From NCBI GenBank assembly GCA_015066175.1, contig SVOW01000005.1, positions 1 through 64,000 on the forward strand: DNA of 64,000 bases, in the 5' to 3' direction. The notes beneath the pieces are model-generated. The model was not told the DNA's origin, made no database searches, and worked only from the letters and a program-made list of their open reading frames with translations. The position numbers and the translations under genes were made by a program. Source of the DNA: Oscillospiraceae bacterium (GTDB lineage: Bacteria; Bacillota; Clostridia; Oscillospirales; Acutalibacteraceae). Positions 24,551-33,827 of the stretch are shown in pieces; the first letter of the stretch is position 1; each line of letters begins with the position of its first letter.

Positions 24551-26728
24551 TTATTGTGCCTTGAAGTAGAACTTTATGCTTTCGCCGTCACGGCTCTGCT
24601 TGTTTGTAAGGTTGATGCCTGCATTCATAAGGAATGCACCTGAATAAACTTTGCCTGTTTCTTCGCACACATATTTCTTGTCTTTGTCAAGACCTCTGAG
24701 TTTGAGAATGAATGTGGGCATATCGCGGTCATAACGCATTGTAACTGCAGTTGCAAGCACTTCAGTTTTATCAGGTGATACAAATGACCATGCACATCTG
24801 AAATGGTTGAAGTAGGGGTCAATAAGTCTGTAAAGGTCGCCGTAGTGGATGAGGTCGTAATATTTGTGATATTCTTTAACCTGTTCTTTTACAAGTGCCT
24901 TTTCATCGTCTGTCAGCTTGTTGGGGTCAAGCTCATATCCGAATGTACCCCAGAGAGCCACATCGCCCTTTGTTTCATAACCTGTTCTGTCGCATGCCGA
25001 AACGTGTGCACCCATTGTTGAAGCAGGGTAGCAGATTGATGTGCCGAACTGAATTGTAAGTCTTTCAATGGGGTCTGTCTGGTCGCTTGCCCATATCTGG
25101 GGTGAATAGTAAAGCATACCGGGGTCAAATCTTCCGCCGCCGCCTGAGCAGTTTTCAAAGAGAATATCAGGGAATGCCTTTGTGAATCTGTCCATAAGGT
25201 CGTATGTACCTAAAATGAAACGATGGAAGAATTCCTGCTTTTTGTCTGCAGGAAGAATTGCAGAGCCTGCGTCGGAAATGTTGCGGTTGAAGTCCCATTT
25301 AACATAGTCAATTTTATGCTTTGAAAGAACTTCGTACATCTGATTGAAAATATTATCTCTTACATCTTCGCGGGAAACGTCAAGCACAAGCTGACGTCTG
25401 CCTATCATCGGCTCTCTGCCTTCAACGTGAACGCACCAGTCAGGATGTGCACGGTAAAGGTCTGAATCGGGAGAAATCATTTCAGGCTCATACCAGATGC
25501 CGAATTTAAGTCCGAGAGCGTTAACTCTTGAAATAAGGGGGTCAAGTCCGCCGGGGAGTTTTTCTTCATTTACAAACCAGTCACCCAATGAACAGTTGTC
25601 GGCATTTCTTACGCCAAACCAACCGTCGTCCATAACAAGCATGTCCATACCTGCTTCTTTTGCTCTTTCAGCGAAAGAAACAAGCTTGTCTGTGTCGAAA
25701 TCAAAATATGCCGCTTCCCAGCTGTTGATGAGAAGGGGACGTTTTTCGTGTTTATATTTACCGCGGACCAGGTTGTTGTTATAAAGTCTGTGGTAAATAC
25801 GGCTCATTTCGCCAAGACCTTTATCAGTGTAAACCATAACACACTCAGGAGTTGTGAAGCTTTCGCCTGCTTCAAGGTGCCATGAGAAATCTTCAGGGTT
25901 AATACCCATAATGAAACGTGTGTTTGAGTTGAAATCACATTCTGCAACTGCAGAGAAGTTACCGCTGTAAACAAGGTTGAAGCCCATTGCTTCGCCCTGC
26001 TCTTCGCCTGCACCATGCTTCAAGAATGCAACAAAGGGATTGTGGCAATGGCTTGAAGCACCGCGTTTGCTGTGAATTCCCTGAAGTCCGTGAGCAAGGG
26101 CTCTCTGCTCGCGGCTTCTTTCTTTTGCGTGTCTGCCGTAGAAAGTAATCATATCATAATCCATTTCAGGCATATTCACGCAAAGGCTGAAAGCACGTTT
26201 GATGTCCATTGCTTTATCAGAAGCGTTTGTGATAATTGCACTTCTTGTCATTGCACCCATTTTTTCAAAAACGGTGTAACGCAGTGTAACTTCTGCACCT
26301 GTTACTTTGTCTTCAGCGTAAATGTCGAGTGTGTCAGCTTCGTCATCGTTATTTGCATAAACATAAGGCAGGGGAGAAAGTGAGGGTTTGCCCTTGTAAA
26401 TTTTATGTCCTTTGTAACGGATATCGGTTGTTGTGTCGCCGTTTGCGTTTCTGATAGAAAGTGCAGAAACGCGGAAGTCAGCAGCACCGTTTGTGCCGTA
26501 TTCCATAGGTGCACAGTCAGGAGTAAATCCGTTTTCGCCGATAACGGGGTTTGCAAGGCTGAAAGATGCGTTTGCGTTTCTGTCGATTAAATCACCAACA
26601 CAAGTTTCAGGAATGGGTGCACCGTAATAATAGTTTAAAATATAGTTTTCTTCATAAATGCCGATAAGGTATGTTGATTCACAAGTGTCAAGTTTAAAAA
26701 CTTTGTTTTCAGAATCAAAAATTATCAT
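24551..26728 (-). CDS. GH36 alpha-galactosidase
   Basis: ATG at 26728 follows GGAGGTG; the 30-nt longer frame has no site. 725 residues: an N-terminal beta-sandwich (1-310), a TIM barrel (about 315-640) and a C-terminal beta domain. The nucleophile is D479 in KWDFNR and the acid/base is D549 in WASDQTDP, at almost the same positions as in characterised Geobacillus enzymes of this family. MDDGWFG and SGGGGRFDPGML are also present. It lacks a signal peptide, so it hydrolyses imported alpha-galactosides such as raffinose or melibiose. Monocistronic. Confidence 0.95.
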   Translation of the reverse strand: MIIFDSENKVFKLDTCESTYLIGIYEENYILNYYYGAPIPETCVGDLIDRNANASFSLANPVIGENGFTPDCAPMEYGTNGAADFRVSALSIRNANGDTTTDIRYKGHKIYKGKPSLSPLPYVYANNDDEADTLDIYAEDKVTGAEVTLRYTVFEKMGAMTRSAIITNASDKAMDIKRAFSLCVNMPEMDYDMITFYGRHAKERSREQRALAHGLQGIHSKRGASSHCHNPFVAFLKHGAGEEQGEAMGFNLVYSGNFSAVAECDFNSNTRFIMGINPEDFSWHLEAGESFTTPECVMVYTDKGLGEMSRIYHRLYNNNLVRGKYKHEKRPLLINSWEAAYFDFDTDKLVSFAERAKEAGMDMLVMDDGWFGVRNADNCSLGDWFVNEEKLPGGLDPLISRVNALGLKFGIWYEPEMISPDSDLYRAHPDWCVHVEGREPMIGRRQLVLDVSREDVRDNIFNQMYEVLSKHKIDYVKWDFNRNISDAGSAILPADKKQEFFHRFILGTYDLMDRFTKAFPDILFENCSGGGGRFDPGMLYYSPQIWASDQTDPIERLTIQFGTSICYPASTMGAHVSACDRTGYETKGDVALWGTFGYELDPNKLTDDEKALVKEQVKEYHKYYDLIHYGDLYRLIDPYFNHFRCAWSFVSPDKTEVLATAVTMRYDRDMPTFILKLRGLDKDKKYVCEETGKVYSGAFLMNAGINLTNKQSRDGESIKFYFKAQ

Positions 26729-26838
26729 ATTGAACACCTCCGGAAGAAATTTTATCACATATTTCTTTCTCTTTCAACTCTTTTACCATTGTAAATAATA
26801 TATTTTTTTGTTATACTGTTTCAAAAGGCGGTGGAAAG

Positions 26839-27582
26839 ATGTTTAACTTTTTTGTGGACAGTAATTCCCGTGAGGGGAATTGTTATTATATCGGCGGTGC
26901 AGATTTCAACCACATAAAAAATGTTGTAAGAATGCACACGGGAGATGAAATTTTAGTAAGCGAAAACGGTGCGAGCCATTTGTGCGAAATAAAAAGCCTT
27001 GAGGGCGAAACCTGCGTTGCCGAAGTTATAAAAGAAAACTATCAGAATACAGATTTACCCGTTGAAATTCATCTTTTTCAGGCACTTCCCAAGGGCGACA
27101 AAATGGAGTTTATTATCCAGAAAACAGTTGAACTCGGTGTCTGCAAAATTTACCCCGTTGAGATGAAAAGGTGCGTCGTAAAGCTTGATGATAAGAAAAA
27201 GAAATCAAAGGTTGCACGCTGGCAGGCAATTTCCGAAAGTGCCGCAAAGCAGAGCAAGCGCTGCACAATTCCTGAAATTGAAAATGTTCTGTCGTATAAG
27301 CAGGCAATGGAAAAAGCAAAAGAAATGGATTTGTTTTTAGTGCCTTTTGAAAGCAAAAGGGGAATGCTTGATACGAAAGAAGCACTCGCAGAAATTAAAT
27401 CAGGTATGAAAATCGGCATAATTATCGGCCCTGAAGGCGGCTTTGAAGACAAGGAAGTTGAAGATGCAATTTCTGTTGGCGGAAAGACGGTTTCTTTAGG
27501 TTCAAGAATTTTAAGAACGGAAACTGCAGCAATGACAGCTGTTGGAATGGTAATGCTTCACGTGGAGATGAATGTGGAATAA
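26839..27582 (+). CDS. rsmE: 16S rRNA (uracil-1498-N3)-methyltransferase RsmE
   Basis: 247 residues. A PUA-like N-terminus precedes a SPOUT domain. The knot motifs are IIIGPEGGFEDKEVE near residue 192 and SLGSRILRTETAAMTAV near 217, as expected for RsmE, which methylates U1498 in the 30S decoding centre. LPKGDKMEFIIQKTVELGV is a further family block. ATG follows GGCGGTGG. The stop and the next start overlap (TAATG), linking it to a second rRNA methyltransferase. Confidence 0.95.
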   Translation: MFNFFVDSNSREGNCYYIGGADFNHIKNVVRMHTGDEILVSENGASHLCEIKSLEGETCVAEVIKENYQNTDLPVEIHLFQALPKGDKMEFIIQKTVELGVCKIYPVEMKRCVVKLDDKKKKSKVARWQAISESAAKQSKRCTIPEIENVLSYKQAMEKAKEMDLFLVPFESKRGMLDTKEALAEIKSGMKIGIIIGPEGGFEDKEVEDAISVGGKTVSLGSRILRTETAAMTAVGMVMLHVEMNVE

Positions 27583-28940
27583 TGAAAAATTTACCTGAAA
27601 AATTTAAAGAGCGTATGAAAACGCTTCTTAAAGATGAATATGATGATTTTGTAAATGCAGTAAACGGTGAAGCAGTGAAAGGCTTCCGCGTAAATACTGA
27701 TAAAATATCTCTTGAAGATTTTGAAAAAATCAATATTTTCGGCAATGAGAAAATTCCTTATGTAAAAAACGGATTTTATCTCGACTTCGAAAAAGCGGGC
27801 AATCATCCTTACCACCACGCAGGGATGATTTATATTCAGGAGCCGGGAGCAATGGCTCCTGCAGAATGTGTTGAAATTGAAGAAGACTGGTGTGTGCTTG
27901 ATATGTGCGCATCTCCCGGTGGGAAAAGCACACAGATTAAAAATAAATTAGGCGAAAACGGTCTGCTTGTTTCTAACGAAATTATTCCGTCAAGATGCAA
28001 AATTTTAACCGGCAATATTGAAAGACTTGGTCTTAAAAACTGCGTTACAACTTGTATGGACACATTCCGCCTTGCAAAAACTTTCCCTGAAAAATTTGAC
28101 CTTATTATGGTCGATGCACCTTGCTCAGGTGAGGGAATGTTCAGAAAAGATGATGTTGCCATAGAAGAATGGTCTGAAGAAAACGTAAAAATGTGTGCTG
28201 AAAGGCAGGCTGAAATTCTTGAAAATGCAGTGAAATGCCTGAAAGACGGCGGTTTTATTGTGTATGCAACCTGCACTTTTTCTCTTGAAGAAAACGAAAT
28301 GACAGTTTGTGGTTTTCTTGAGAATCACCCTGAATTTGAACTTCTGCCTGTAAATGAAAATGTGAAAAATCACACTTCAGACGGTGTTTTCTATGATGGA
28401 TGCACTTGCGAAAATATTCATTTTGCACGCAGATTCTATCCTCACAAATCAAAGGGTGAAGGTCAGTTTATGGCACTTCTTCACAATAAAAATGTGCCGT
28501 ATGAAAATAAAAAAATCCCGCCCGTAAAGCAGGAAAAAATCGATAAATCAGTATTTGATTTTCTCGACAGCACACTTGTTTCTTACGAAAAAGAAAAAGT
28601 GCAGATGTACAATGGAAATCCCGTTTATTTCACACCTGATTTTGAAGTGAAAAAAGGCACAGCATTTATGTGTGGTGTGACAATAGGGGAAATTGCAAAA
28701 AATTACATTAAGCCCCACCACCAATTTTTTATGGCAATGGGTGATAATTTCAAACGGAAAATTGAACTTACTGCAGATTCAACGGAAATTCAGAAATTTC
28801 TTCGTGGTGAAGAATTTGAAACTACCTGCGAAAACGGCTGGGCTGTTGTTATGGTTGACGGCTGTGCGGTCGGCGGAGTTAAAGTAAGTTCAGGAAAAGC
28901 CAAAAACCATTATCCGAAAGGGTTAAGAAAAACAGGCTAA
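27582..28940 (+). CDS. rRNA m5C methyltransferase, RsmF/NSUN type
   Basis: 452 residues. It shows the NOL1/NOP2/Sun core: DMCASPGGKSTQI for SAM binding near residue 106, VDAPCSGEGMFRKDD with the first catalytic Cys, and ATCTFSLEENE with the second. A C-terminal region of about 150 residues ends in a PUA-like fold (GCAVGGVKVSSG...HYPKGLR), the arrangement of RsmF/YebU-like enzymes rather than RsmB, which has an N-terminal NusB domain. It is coupled to rsmE by one shared base. The exact target cytosine is unknown. Confidence 0.92.
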   Translation: MKNLPEKFKERMKTLLKDEYDDFVNAVNGEAVKGFRVNTDKISLEDFEKINIFGNEKIPYVKNGFYLDFEKAGNHPYHHAGMIYIQEPGAMAPAECVEIEEDWCVLDMCASPGGKSTQIKNKLGENGLLVSNEIIPSRCKILTGNIERLGLKNCVTTCMDTFRLAKTFPEKFDLIMVDAPCSGEGMFRKDDVAIEEWSEENVKMCAERQAEILENAVKCLKDGGFIVYATCTFSLEENEMTVCGFLENHPEFELLPVNENVKNHTSDGVFYDGCTCENIHFARRFYPHKSKGEGQFMALLHNKNVPYENKKIPPVKQEKIDKSVFDFLDSTLVSYEKEKVQMYNGNPVYFTPDFEVKKGTAFMCGVTIGEIAKNYIKPHHQFFMAMGDNFKRKIELTADSTEIQKFLRGEEFETTCENGWAVVMVDGCAVGGVKVSSGKAKNHYPKGLRKTG

Positions 28941-28966
28941 GTTTTAAACTTAGCCTGTTTTTTTAT
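28930..28966. terminator. Bidirectional terminator
   Basis: AAACAGGCTAAGTTT / AAACTTAGCCTGTTT perfect stem then T-run. It overlaps the end of the methyltransferase gene. Confidence 0.85.
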
Positions 28967-29880
28967 GGCAATTTATATCCTGCTGCGAGGTAGATTTTAT
29001 ACCAATCTTCTTTCGTCATTGTGATTTCAGATGCTTTTGCAATGTCAGTTATTCTCTGAATATTTGTGCTTCCCACAATAGGTTGCATTTTGTCAGGCAG
29101 ACGCAAAAGCCATGCGATTGCAATTCCGCTGTCGGTTGTGTTATATTTTTCAGCCATTTCGTTAATTGTTTTTCCAAGCTCTGCGTTTTCACCATTTTCA
29201 AGGAAATATCCTGAAATGAAACCTCTCTGCAAAGGTGACCAGGGCTGAATTGTAATGGAGTTCAGTCTGCAGTAATCACGCAGATATCCGTCTTTGTTGA
29301 TTCCGTCGCGATTGTCAAGGTTTACGTTTGCGCCTGAAGACAGCATTGTGGCGTTTGTAATGCTAAGTTGCATCTGATTGATTTTAAGGTCCTGCTTTAC
29401 TGCAGTTTTAAGAAGTTCAATCTGCATTGCACTGTGGTTTGAAACACCGAAAGCAGAAACTTTACCTTCACTTTCGAGTTTATCAAAAGCTTCGGCAACT
29501 TCTTCAGGCTCCATAAGCAAATCAGGTCTGTGGAGGAGTAAAACATCGATTTTTTCAACGCCTAATCTTTTAAGTGAATTTTCAACTGAAGAAACAATAT
29601 GCTCCTTTGAAAAATCATACATACCTTTGCGGATACTGCACTTTGTCTGGATAATGATTTTATCACGCAGAGATTTGTTTCTCCTGAGTGCACCACCGAA
29701 AACCTCTTCACACTTGCCACCACCATAAATATCAGCGTGGTCAAAGTAGTTGTAGCCAAGGTCAATAGATGTGCCCAGATATCTGTCAGCTTCGCTGTCC
29801 GTAAAATCTGCAATTCTCATACAGCCTAATGCAACCTGAGAAACTTCTGTGTCAGCAGAAAAAGTTTTGATATATTTCAT
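28963..29880 (-). CDS. Aldo/keto reductase (YdhF-like)
   Basis: 305 residues; ATG at 29880 follows AAGGAG. It is a (beta/alpha)8 NADPH-dependent oxidoreductase. The catalytic Asp-Tyr pair is in FDHADIYGGGKCEE, the catalytic Lys in IIQTKCSIRK and the His in LLHRPD. The C-terminal cofactor region includes IVGSTNIQRI. Sequence style is closest to the YdhF branch. Substrate unknown. It lies 17 nt downstream of the GH78-like gene, so it may reduce a sugar or aldehyde in the same pathway. Confidence 0.9.
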   Translation of the reverse strand: MKYIKTFSADTEVSQVALGCMRIADFTDSEADRYLGTSIDLGYNYFDHADIYGGGKCEEVFGGALRRNKSLRDKIIIQTKCSIRKGMYDFSKEHIVSSVENSLKRLGVEKIDVLLLHRPDLLMEPEEVAEAFDKLESEGKVSAFGVSNHSAMQIELLKTAVKQDLKINQMQLSITNATMLSSGANVNLDNRDGINKDGYLRDYCRLNSITIQPWSPLQRGFISGYFLENGENAELGKTINEMAEKYNTTDSGIAIAWLLRLPDKMQPIVGSTNIQRITDIAKASEITMTKEDWYKIYLAAGYKLP

Positions 29881-29897
29881 AGTATTCTCCTTGTGTA

Positions 29898-31358
29898 TTA
29901 TAAATTGTATTTTCGTATAAAATATGAGGGTGTACAGCTCCATGCATGACAAAGGCTGTTTGAAAGCCTGTCATTATAAGGTGAAAAGTCAGGGTCACCC
30001 GGCACATATGCTTCCCAGAAAGTGTCAGCGCCAAGCTCAATCATACCGCCCCAGAAATTTTTCAGGTATTCTGTTGCTTCTTTTTTCATACCAAGCTTCA
30101 TCATTGCTTCTACAACATAGTGCTGCATATATGGTGTAACAGGTTTTTTTGCATCTTTGCTTTCAAGTGCACAAAGCAGAAGTTCTTTTGCTTCTTCGCC
30201 ATCAATCACACCGCCGAGAATCATCCATACCTGCGAATGTATATTAAACTGATATTCATCAAGATAGTTTATAAATGCATTTTTATTCTCATCAAACAGA
30301 TGTGTTTTTGATGACAAACGCACATTTTTGAGTAACTCTGAATATTTTTTACAATCGCAGTCTCCGAGTTTTTCCAAAAGATCTGCAAAGCGTTCAAGTG
30401 TATAAAGGTAAACGCCTTGCAGGGCAGTCAGTGCTTTCAGACCGGGGCACCAGTCAATAAAAGAAAACCAACCTTTCTGCGGTGTTACAATTAAATTTTT
30501 ATCAAGAATTTTTTCAAAGCAGTCAAGCTGTGATTTGCATATTGCAAGCAGGTCGTCAACAGTATCTTTGTCAGCAGTATGCTCGTAATAATCGCAGAGC
30601 GTTACAACAAACAACAGCGCATAATCAGCAATATGTGCACGTCCTGAAAAATAATACGGTGTTTCGTAAATATATGACGGAAGAAAACCTAATTCATCAG
30701 TTTCGCCTGCAGCAAAAAGGTAAAGGCATCTTCTGACAATTTTATTATTATTGAAAGTATAGTAATTTGTCAGAGCCTCAAGTCGCAGGTCACCCGTCCA
30801 CAGTCGTCGGTCACGTTTAGGTCCGTCTTCAAGGAAGACTTGCATGCATTCTTTCAGCGTATCAGTTGCAACTTCGTCAATTTTCCCGAGCATTTCGTCA
30901 TTTGTTTCTGCTTTTTCAAGTTGTGTTACATCAGCACTTGTTGAAGCTATAAAGCAAAAATCAGAAAGCACAATCGGTTTTCGTGCGAAATCAACTGTAA
31001 TTTTAATATATCGGCAGCTGTATCTTCTTGGCATTTTTATTTCGCCGGGCAAGTCGATGTTGATAATTTCTTCCTGAAGCCATGTTTTTGAAAGACCGGG
31101 CTCGTAAGTAGAAAATTCTCTGTTTATTTCATATAAATCTTCTGCGAATTTAATTATTAATCGGACAGGAGCGTCAATAAAGTCGTCGTAGTTGTCAAGC
31201 CTGAAAGAGAAATGTCCCACTGCGTGTTCTTTAAGGTCGAGAATAATGCTGTTTCCGCTTTCAGCAAAGAATTGTTCTGAGTCAGGCACAATTTTCCTGA
31301 AAAATAATTGAGGTCTGTTTTCTTCTGCTTTTTCCAAAAAATAATTTTTATCTTTCAT
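29898..31358 (-). CDS. GH78-like (six-hairpin) glycosidase
   Basis: 486 residues from the ATG at 31358, preceded by GGTGGTGC. Residues 30-150 are a beta-sandwich, followed by an (alpha/alpha)6 barrel. The segment FLEDGPKRDRRLWTGDLRLEAL is the catalytic-region signature of GH78 alpha-L-rhamnosidases, where the general acid is in the DGPKRDR...GD stretch. It is short compared with typical 700-1000-residue GH78 proteins because the extra N-terminal carbohydrate-binding domains are missing. No signal peptide, so it acts on imported substrates. Rhamnose specificity is inferred. Confidence 0.75.
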   Translation of the reverse strand: MKDKNYFLEKAEENRPQLFFRKIVPDSEQFFAESGNSIILDLKEHAVGHFSFRLDNYDDFIDAPVRLIIKFAEDLYEINREFSTYEPGLSKTWLQEEIINIDLPGEIKMPRRYSCRYIKITVDFARKPIVLSDFCFIASTSADVTQLEKAETNDEMLGKIDEVATDTLKECMQVFLEDGPKRDRRLWTGDLRLEALTNYYTFNNNKIVRRCLYLFAAGETDELGFLPSYIYETPYYFSGRAHIADYALLFVVTLCDYYEHTADKDTVDDLLAICKSQLDCFEKILDKNLIVTPQKGWFSFIDWCPGLKALTALQGVYLYTLERFADLLEKLGDCDCKKYSELLKNVRLSSKTHLFDENKNAFINYLDEYQFNIHSQVWMILGGVIDGEEAKELLLCALESKDAKKPVTPYMQHYVVEAMMKLGMKKEATEYLKNFWGGMIELGADTFWEAYVPGDPDFSPYNDRLSNSLCHAWSCTPSYFIRKYNL

Positions 31359-31508
31359 AATCTGCACCACCGATGTTCAGAGTTGTTTTTTATATTATTA
31401 TACCACAGTATAAAAAAAGAGCAAGACAAACGTCTTGCTTAAACGAAAAGTGAAGAGTTAATAGTGAAAAAGTAAAATCGACAAGTCTCACGCGAAACTT
31501 GTCGATTC

Positions 31509-31582
31509 TGGCAGGGGATAAAGGATTCGAACCTCTACATACAGAGTCAGAGTCTGCTGTGCTACCATTACACAAATCCCCT
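31509..31582 (-). tRNA. tRNA-Gln (CUG anticodon)
   Basis: A full cloverleaf reads on the minus strand: acceptor AGGGGAT/ATCCCCT, D arm GTGT..GCAC, anticodon arm GCAGA/TCTGT with loop CTCTGAC (anticodon CTG), T arm AGAGG/CCTTT with loop TTCGAAT, discriminator G and encoded CCA. The loop and the GCCA end fit glutamine tRNA. It is isolated, not in a cluster. Confidence 0.93.
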
Positions 31583-31661
31583 ACGAACAAATGGTATTAT
31601 ACAACACATGTATTGCTTTGTCAATACTTTTTTTAAAAAATCTCAAAAAATTTTTAAAACG

Positions 31662-31690
31662 TTGAATGATGAAGTTTTTTGTAATATAAT
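31662..31690 (+). promoter_or_regulatory. Promoter of the sugar isomerase gene
   Basis: TTGAAT at 31662-31667, 17-nt spacer, TATAAT at 31685-31690. Confidence 0.6.
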
Positions 31691-31718
31691 AAAAATAATA
31701 ACAAACCGAAAGGCGGTT

Positions 31719-32606
31719 ATGAAAATGAAAATTGTTCAGCAGACAGATGTTTTAGCCGACAGATTCGGCATTGAAAAAGCCCTTGACCTGATTGCAGATG
31801 CAGGCTTTGACGGATATGACTATTCTGCATTCCATATGAAAGACGATTCATCTCCCATGAATGGTGAAAATTATATGGACCTTGCAAAGAAAATCAAGGC
31901 AAAAGCAGATGAAAGGGGACTGAAATGTTATCAATCCCATGCACCCTTTCCCTCAAGCCGTAATGATAACCCTGTTTATAACGAAGATATAAAAAATAAA
32001 ATTATCCGTTCAATGGAAATTGCAGCATATCTCGGCGCTGAAATAATTGTTGTTCATCCTATGCAGCATCTTCCGTATTTCTTCAATAAAGAAAAACTTT
32101 ATGAAGACAATATGGCTTTTTATAAAAGTCTTATTCCTTACGCTGAAAAATTCGGCATAAAAATCGCAACCGAAAATATGTTCCAGCACGATGACAACAG
32201 AGATGTGTGCCTCGATAGTGTCTGTGCTGACGGCAGAGAATTCAATCGGTATATCGACGATTTAGATAGCGAATATATCACAGGTTGCCTTGATTTAGGT
32301 CATTGCGGACTTTGCGGCAGGCAGGCGCAAGAAATGCTTTATGTTATGGGAGCAGAGAGAGTTTCCTGCCTTCATATTCACGATAACGATTACATCCGCG
32401 ACAGACATACTCTGCCCTGCACAATGAGTATGGATTGGGATGAAATCTGCAAAGCTCTTGCCAGAATCGGCTATAAAGGTCATTTCACGTTTGAAGCTGA
32501 TTATTTCCTTAAACGCTACGATGATGAATTTATCCCCACCGCACTTAAATTTATGTACGATACAGCAAAATACCTTGTTGCTAAAATTGAGAAATACGCC
32601 GATTAA
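31719..32606 (+). CDS. Sugar phosphate isomerase/epimerase (AP endonuclease 2 fold)
   Basis: 295 residues; ATG at 31719 follows AAAGGCGG. It is a TIM barrel of the xylose-isomerase-like superfamily. Metal-site residues are spread as expected: VVHPMQH near 107, ATENMFQHDD near 152, GCLDLGHCGLCG near 190, CLHIHDND near 220, and FEAD near 260. Such enzymes epimerise keto-sugars or inositol derivatives. Substrate not predictable. Monocistronic, with terminator at 32622. Confidence 0.85.
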   Translation: MKMKIVQQTDVLADRFGIEKALDLIADAGFDGYDYSAFHMKDDSSPMNGENYMDLAKKIKAKADERGLKCYQSHAPFPSSRNDNPVYNEDIKNKIIRSMEIAAYLGAEIIVVHPMQHLPYFFNKEKLYEDNMAFYKSLIPYAEKFGIKIATENMFQHDDNRDVCLDSVCADGREFNRYIDDLDSEYITGCLDLGHCGLCGRQAQEMLYVMGAERVSCLHIHDNDYIRDRHTLPCTMSMDWDEICKALARIGYKGHFTFEADYFLKRYDDEFIPTALKFMYDTAKYLVAKIEKYAD

Positions 32607-32621
32607 TTGTTGTAAAATATT

Positions 32622-32658
32622 AACCCTGCAGCTCGTTGTGAGTTGCAGGGTTTGGTTT
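32622..32658. terminator. Bidirectional terminator
   Basis: AACCCTGCA..CTC / GAG..TGCAGGGTT stem, followed by TTGGTTTT, between convergent genes. Confidence 0.75.
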
Positions 32659-33572
32659 TAAAGATTTGATAAGTCATAAGGTGTTCTTTGGTAAACAAAG
32701 TAGTTAAGCCAGTTTGTAAACAGCAGATTTGCTGTTGAACGCCATTGTACAGTGGGGATTCTGTTAGGGTCATCGTTGGGGAAATAATTGTAAGGAATTT
32801 TAATATCAAGCCCCTGTGAAACATCTCTGAAATATTCTTTTGCAAGAGTATCGCAATCGTATTCCGAATGGCCTGTTGCAAAGAAATTTCTGCAATCCAT
32901 ATCTGCAATCAGATGAACGCCAGCCATTTCAGAATAAGAAAGTATCTGCAATTCTTTAACAAGGGCAATGTCGCTTCTTCTGATTTCTGTGTGACGTGAG
33001 TGGGGCACATAGAAAACGTCGTCAAACCCTCTCATAATGGGATGATATTTGTCAAGAGAAACGTGAGGGAAAATTCCGAACATCTTTTCTTTAAGCGGAT
33101 ATTTAGGCACACCATAGTGGTAATAAAGTCCTGCCTGAGCACCCCAGCAGATGTGGAAAGTAGAATAAACGTTTGTTTTTGTCCATTCAAAAATCTGGCA
33201 TAATTCTTCCCAGTAGTCAACTTCTTCAAATTCCATTTTTTCAACAGGTGCACCGGTGATAATCATACCGTCGTATCTGTTGTTTTTTATTTCATCAAAA
33301 GTTTTGTAAAACTTGAGCATATGCTGTTCAGAGGTGTTTTTTGACTTGTGCGTTGCCATCTGCAGAAGTTCAACATCAATCTGCAACGAGCTGTTACTTA
33401 AAAGACGCAATAATTGTGTTTCAGTAACAATTTTTGTGGGCATAAGGTTAAGAATGATAATCTTAAGCGGTCTTATGTCCTGCTTGCTTGCTCTGCCTTC
33501 GGTCATAACGAAAATGTTTTCAAGCTCAAGGCTGTGACGTGCAGGCAACTGGTTGTCAATCTTAATCGGCAT
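32658..33572 (-). CDS. metA: Homoserine O-acetyltransferase (MetA family)
   Basis: 304 residues, exact family length; ATG at 33572 follows CAGGAGGTG. Catalytic C142 ([11 protein letters not shown]), H235 and E237 (GHSEYD) are present. Position 111 is Glu (GAPVEKMEF). In characterised MetA proteins Glu111 gives acetyl-CoA use and Gly111 succinyl-CoA use, so this enzyme is predicted to acetylate homoserine in methionine synthesis despite the traditional succinyltransferase family name. No other methionine gene is adjacent, and I see no SAM riboswitch in its leader. Promoter at 33603-33631. Confidence 0.95.
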   Translation of the reverse strand: MPIKIDNQLPARHSLELENIFVMTEGRASKQDIRPLKIIILNLMPTKIVTETQLLRLLSNSSLQIDVELLQMATHKSKNTSEQHMLKFYKTFDEIKNNRYDGMIITGAPVEKMEFEEVDYWEELCQIFEWTKTNVYSTFHICWGAQAGLYYHYGVPKYPLKEKMFGIFPHVSLDKYHPIMRGFDDVFYVPHSRHTEIRRSDIALVKELQILSYSEMAGVHLIADMDCRNFFATGHSEYDCDTLAKEYFRDVSQGLDIKIPYNYFPNDDPNRIPTVQWRSTANLLFTNWLNYFVYQRTPYDLSNL

Positions 33573-33602
33573 AATTTCACCTCCTGAAATCAATTTCTAT
33601 TT

Positions 33603-33631
33603 ATTATATATTGATTTTGCATTTTTGTCAA
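33603..33631 (-). promoter_or_regulatory. Promoter of metA
   Basis: Minus strand TTGACA (33631-33626), 17-nt spacer, TATAAT (33608-33603): a full consensus promoter with only a short leader. Confidence 0.75.
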
Positions 33632-33740
33632 TTTTATTTGTGATTTTAACTTTTTTTACAAAACAAAATTCTCCGCCAAATATAATGGACTAAAAACTTT
33701 GTTAAAAAGTATTAAAAATACTTTAATCTTTGTTATTTTC

Positions 33741-33769
33741 TTGACTATTTTACGCAGATAAATTATAAT
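33741..33769 (+). promoter_or_regulatory. Promoter of the large secreted repeat protein gene
   Basis: TTGACT at 33741-33746, 17-nt spacer, TATAAT at 33764-33769. Confidence 0.7.
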
Positions 33770-33827
33770 ATAACTGTAAATATAAAATGTGTATTTGCGT
33801 CCGAAAATAAAATGGGGGTATGTTAAA

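Noticed and set aside
31390-31590. 66-codon minus-strand ORF
   Set aside because: It covers the tRNA-Gln gene and is explained by it.
33572-33660. SAM riboswitch upstream of metA
   Set aside because: The leader between promoter and start is under 40 nt, too short for any SAM aptamer.
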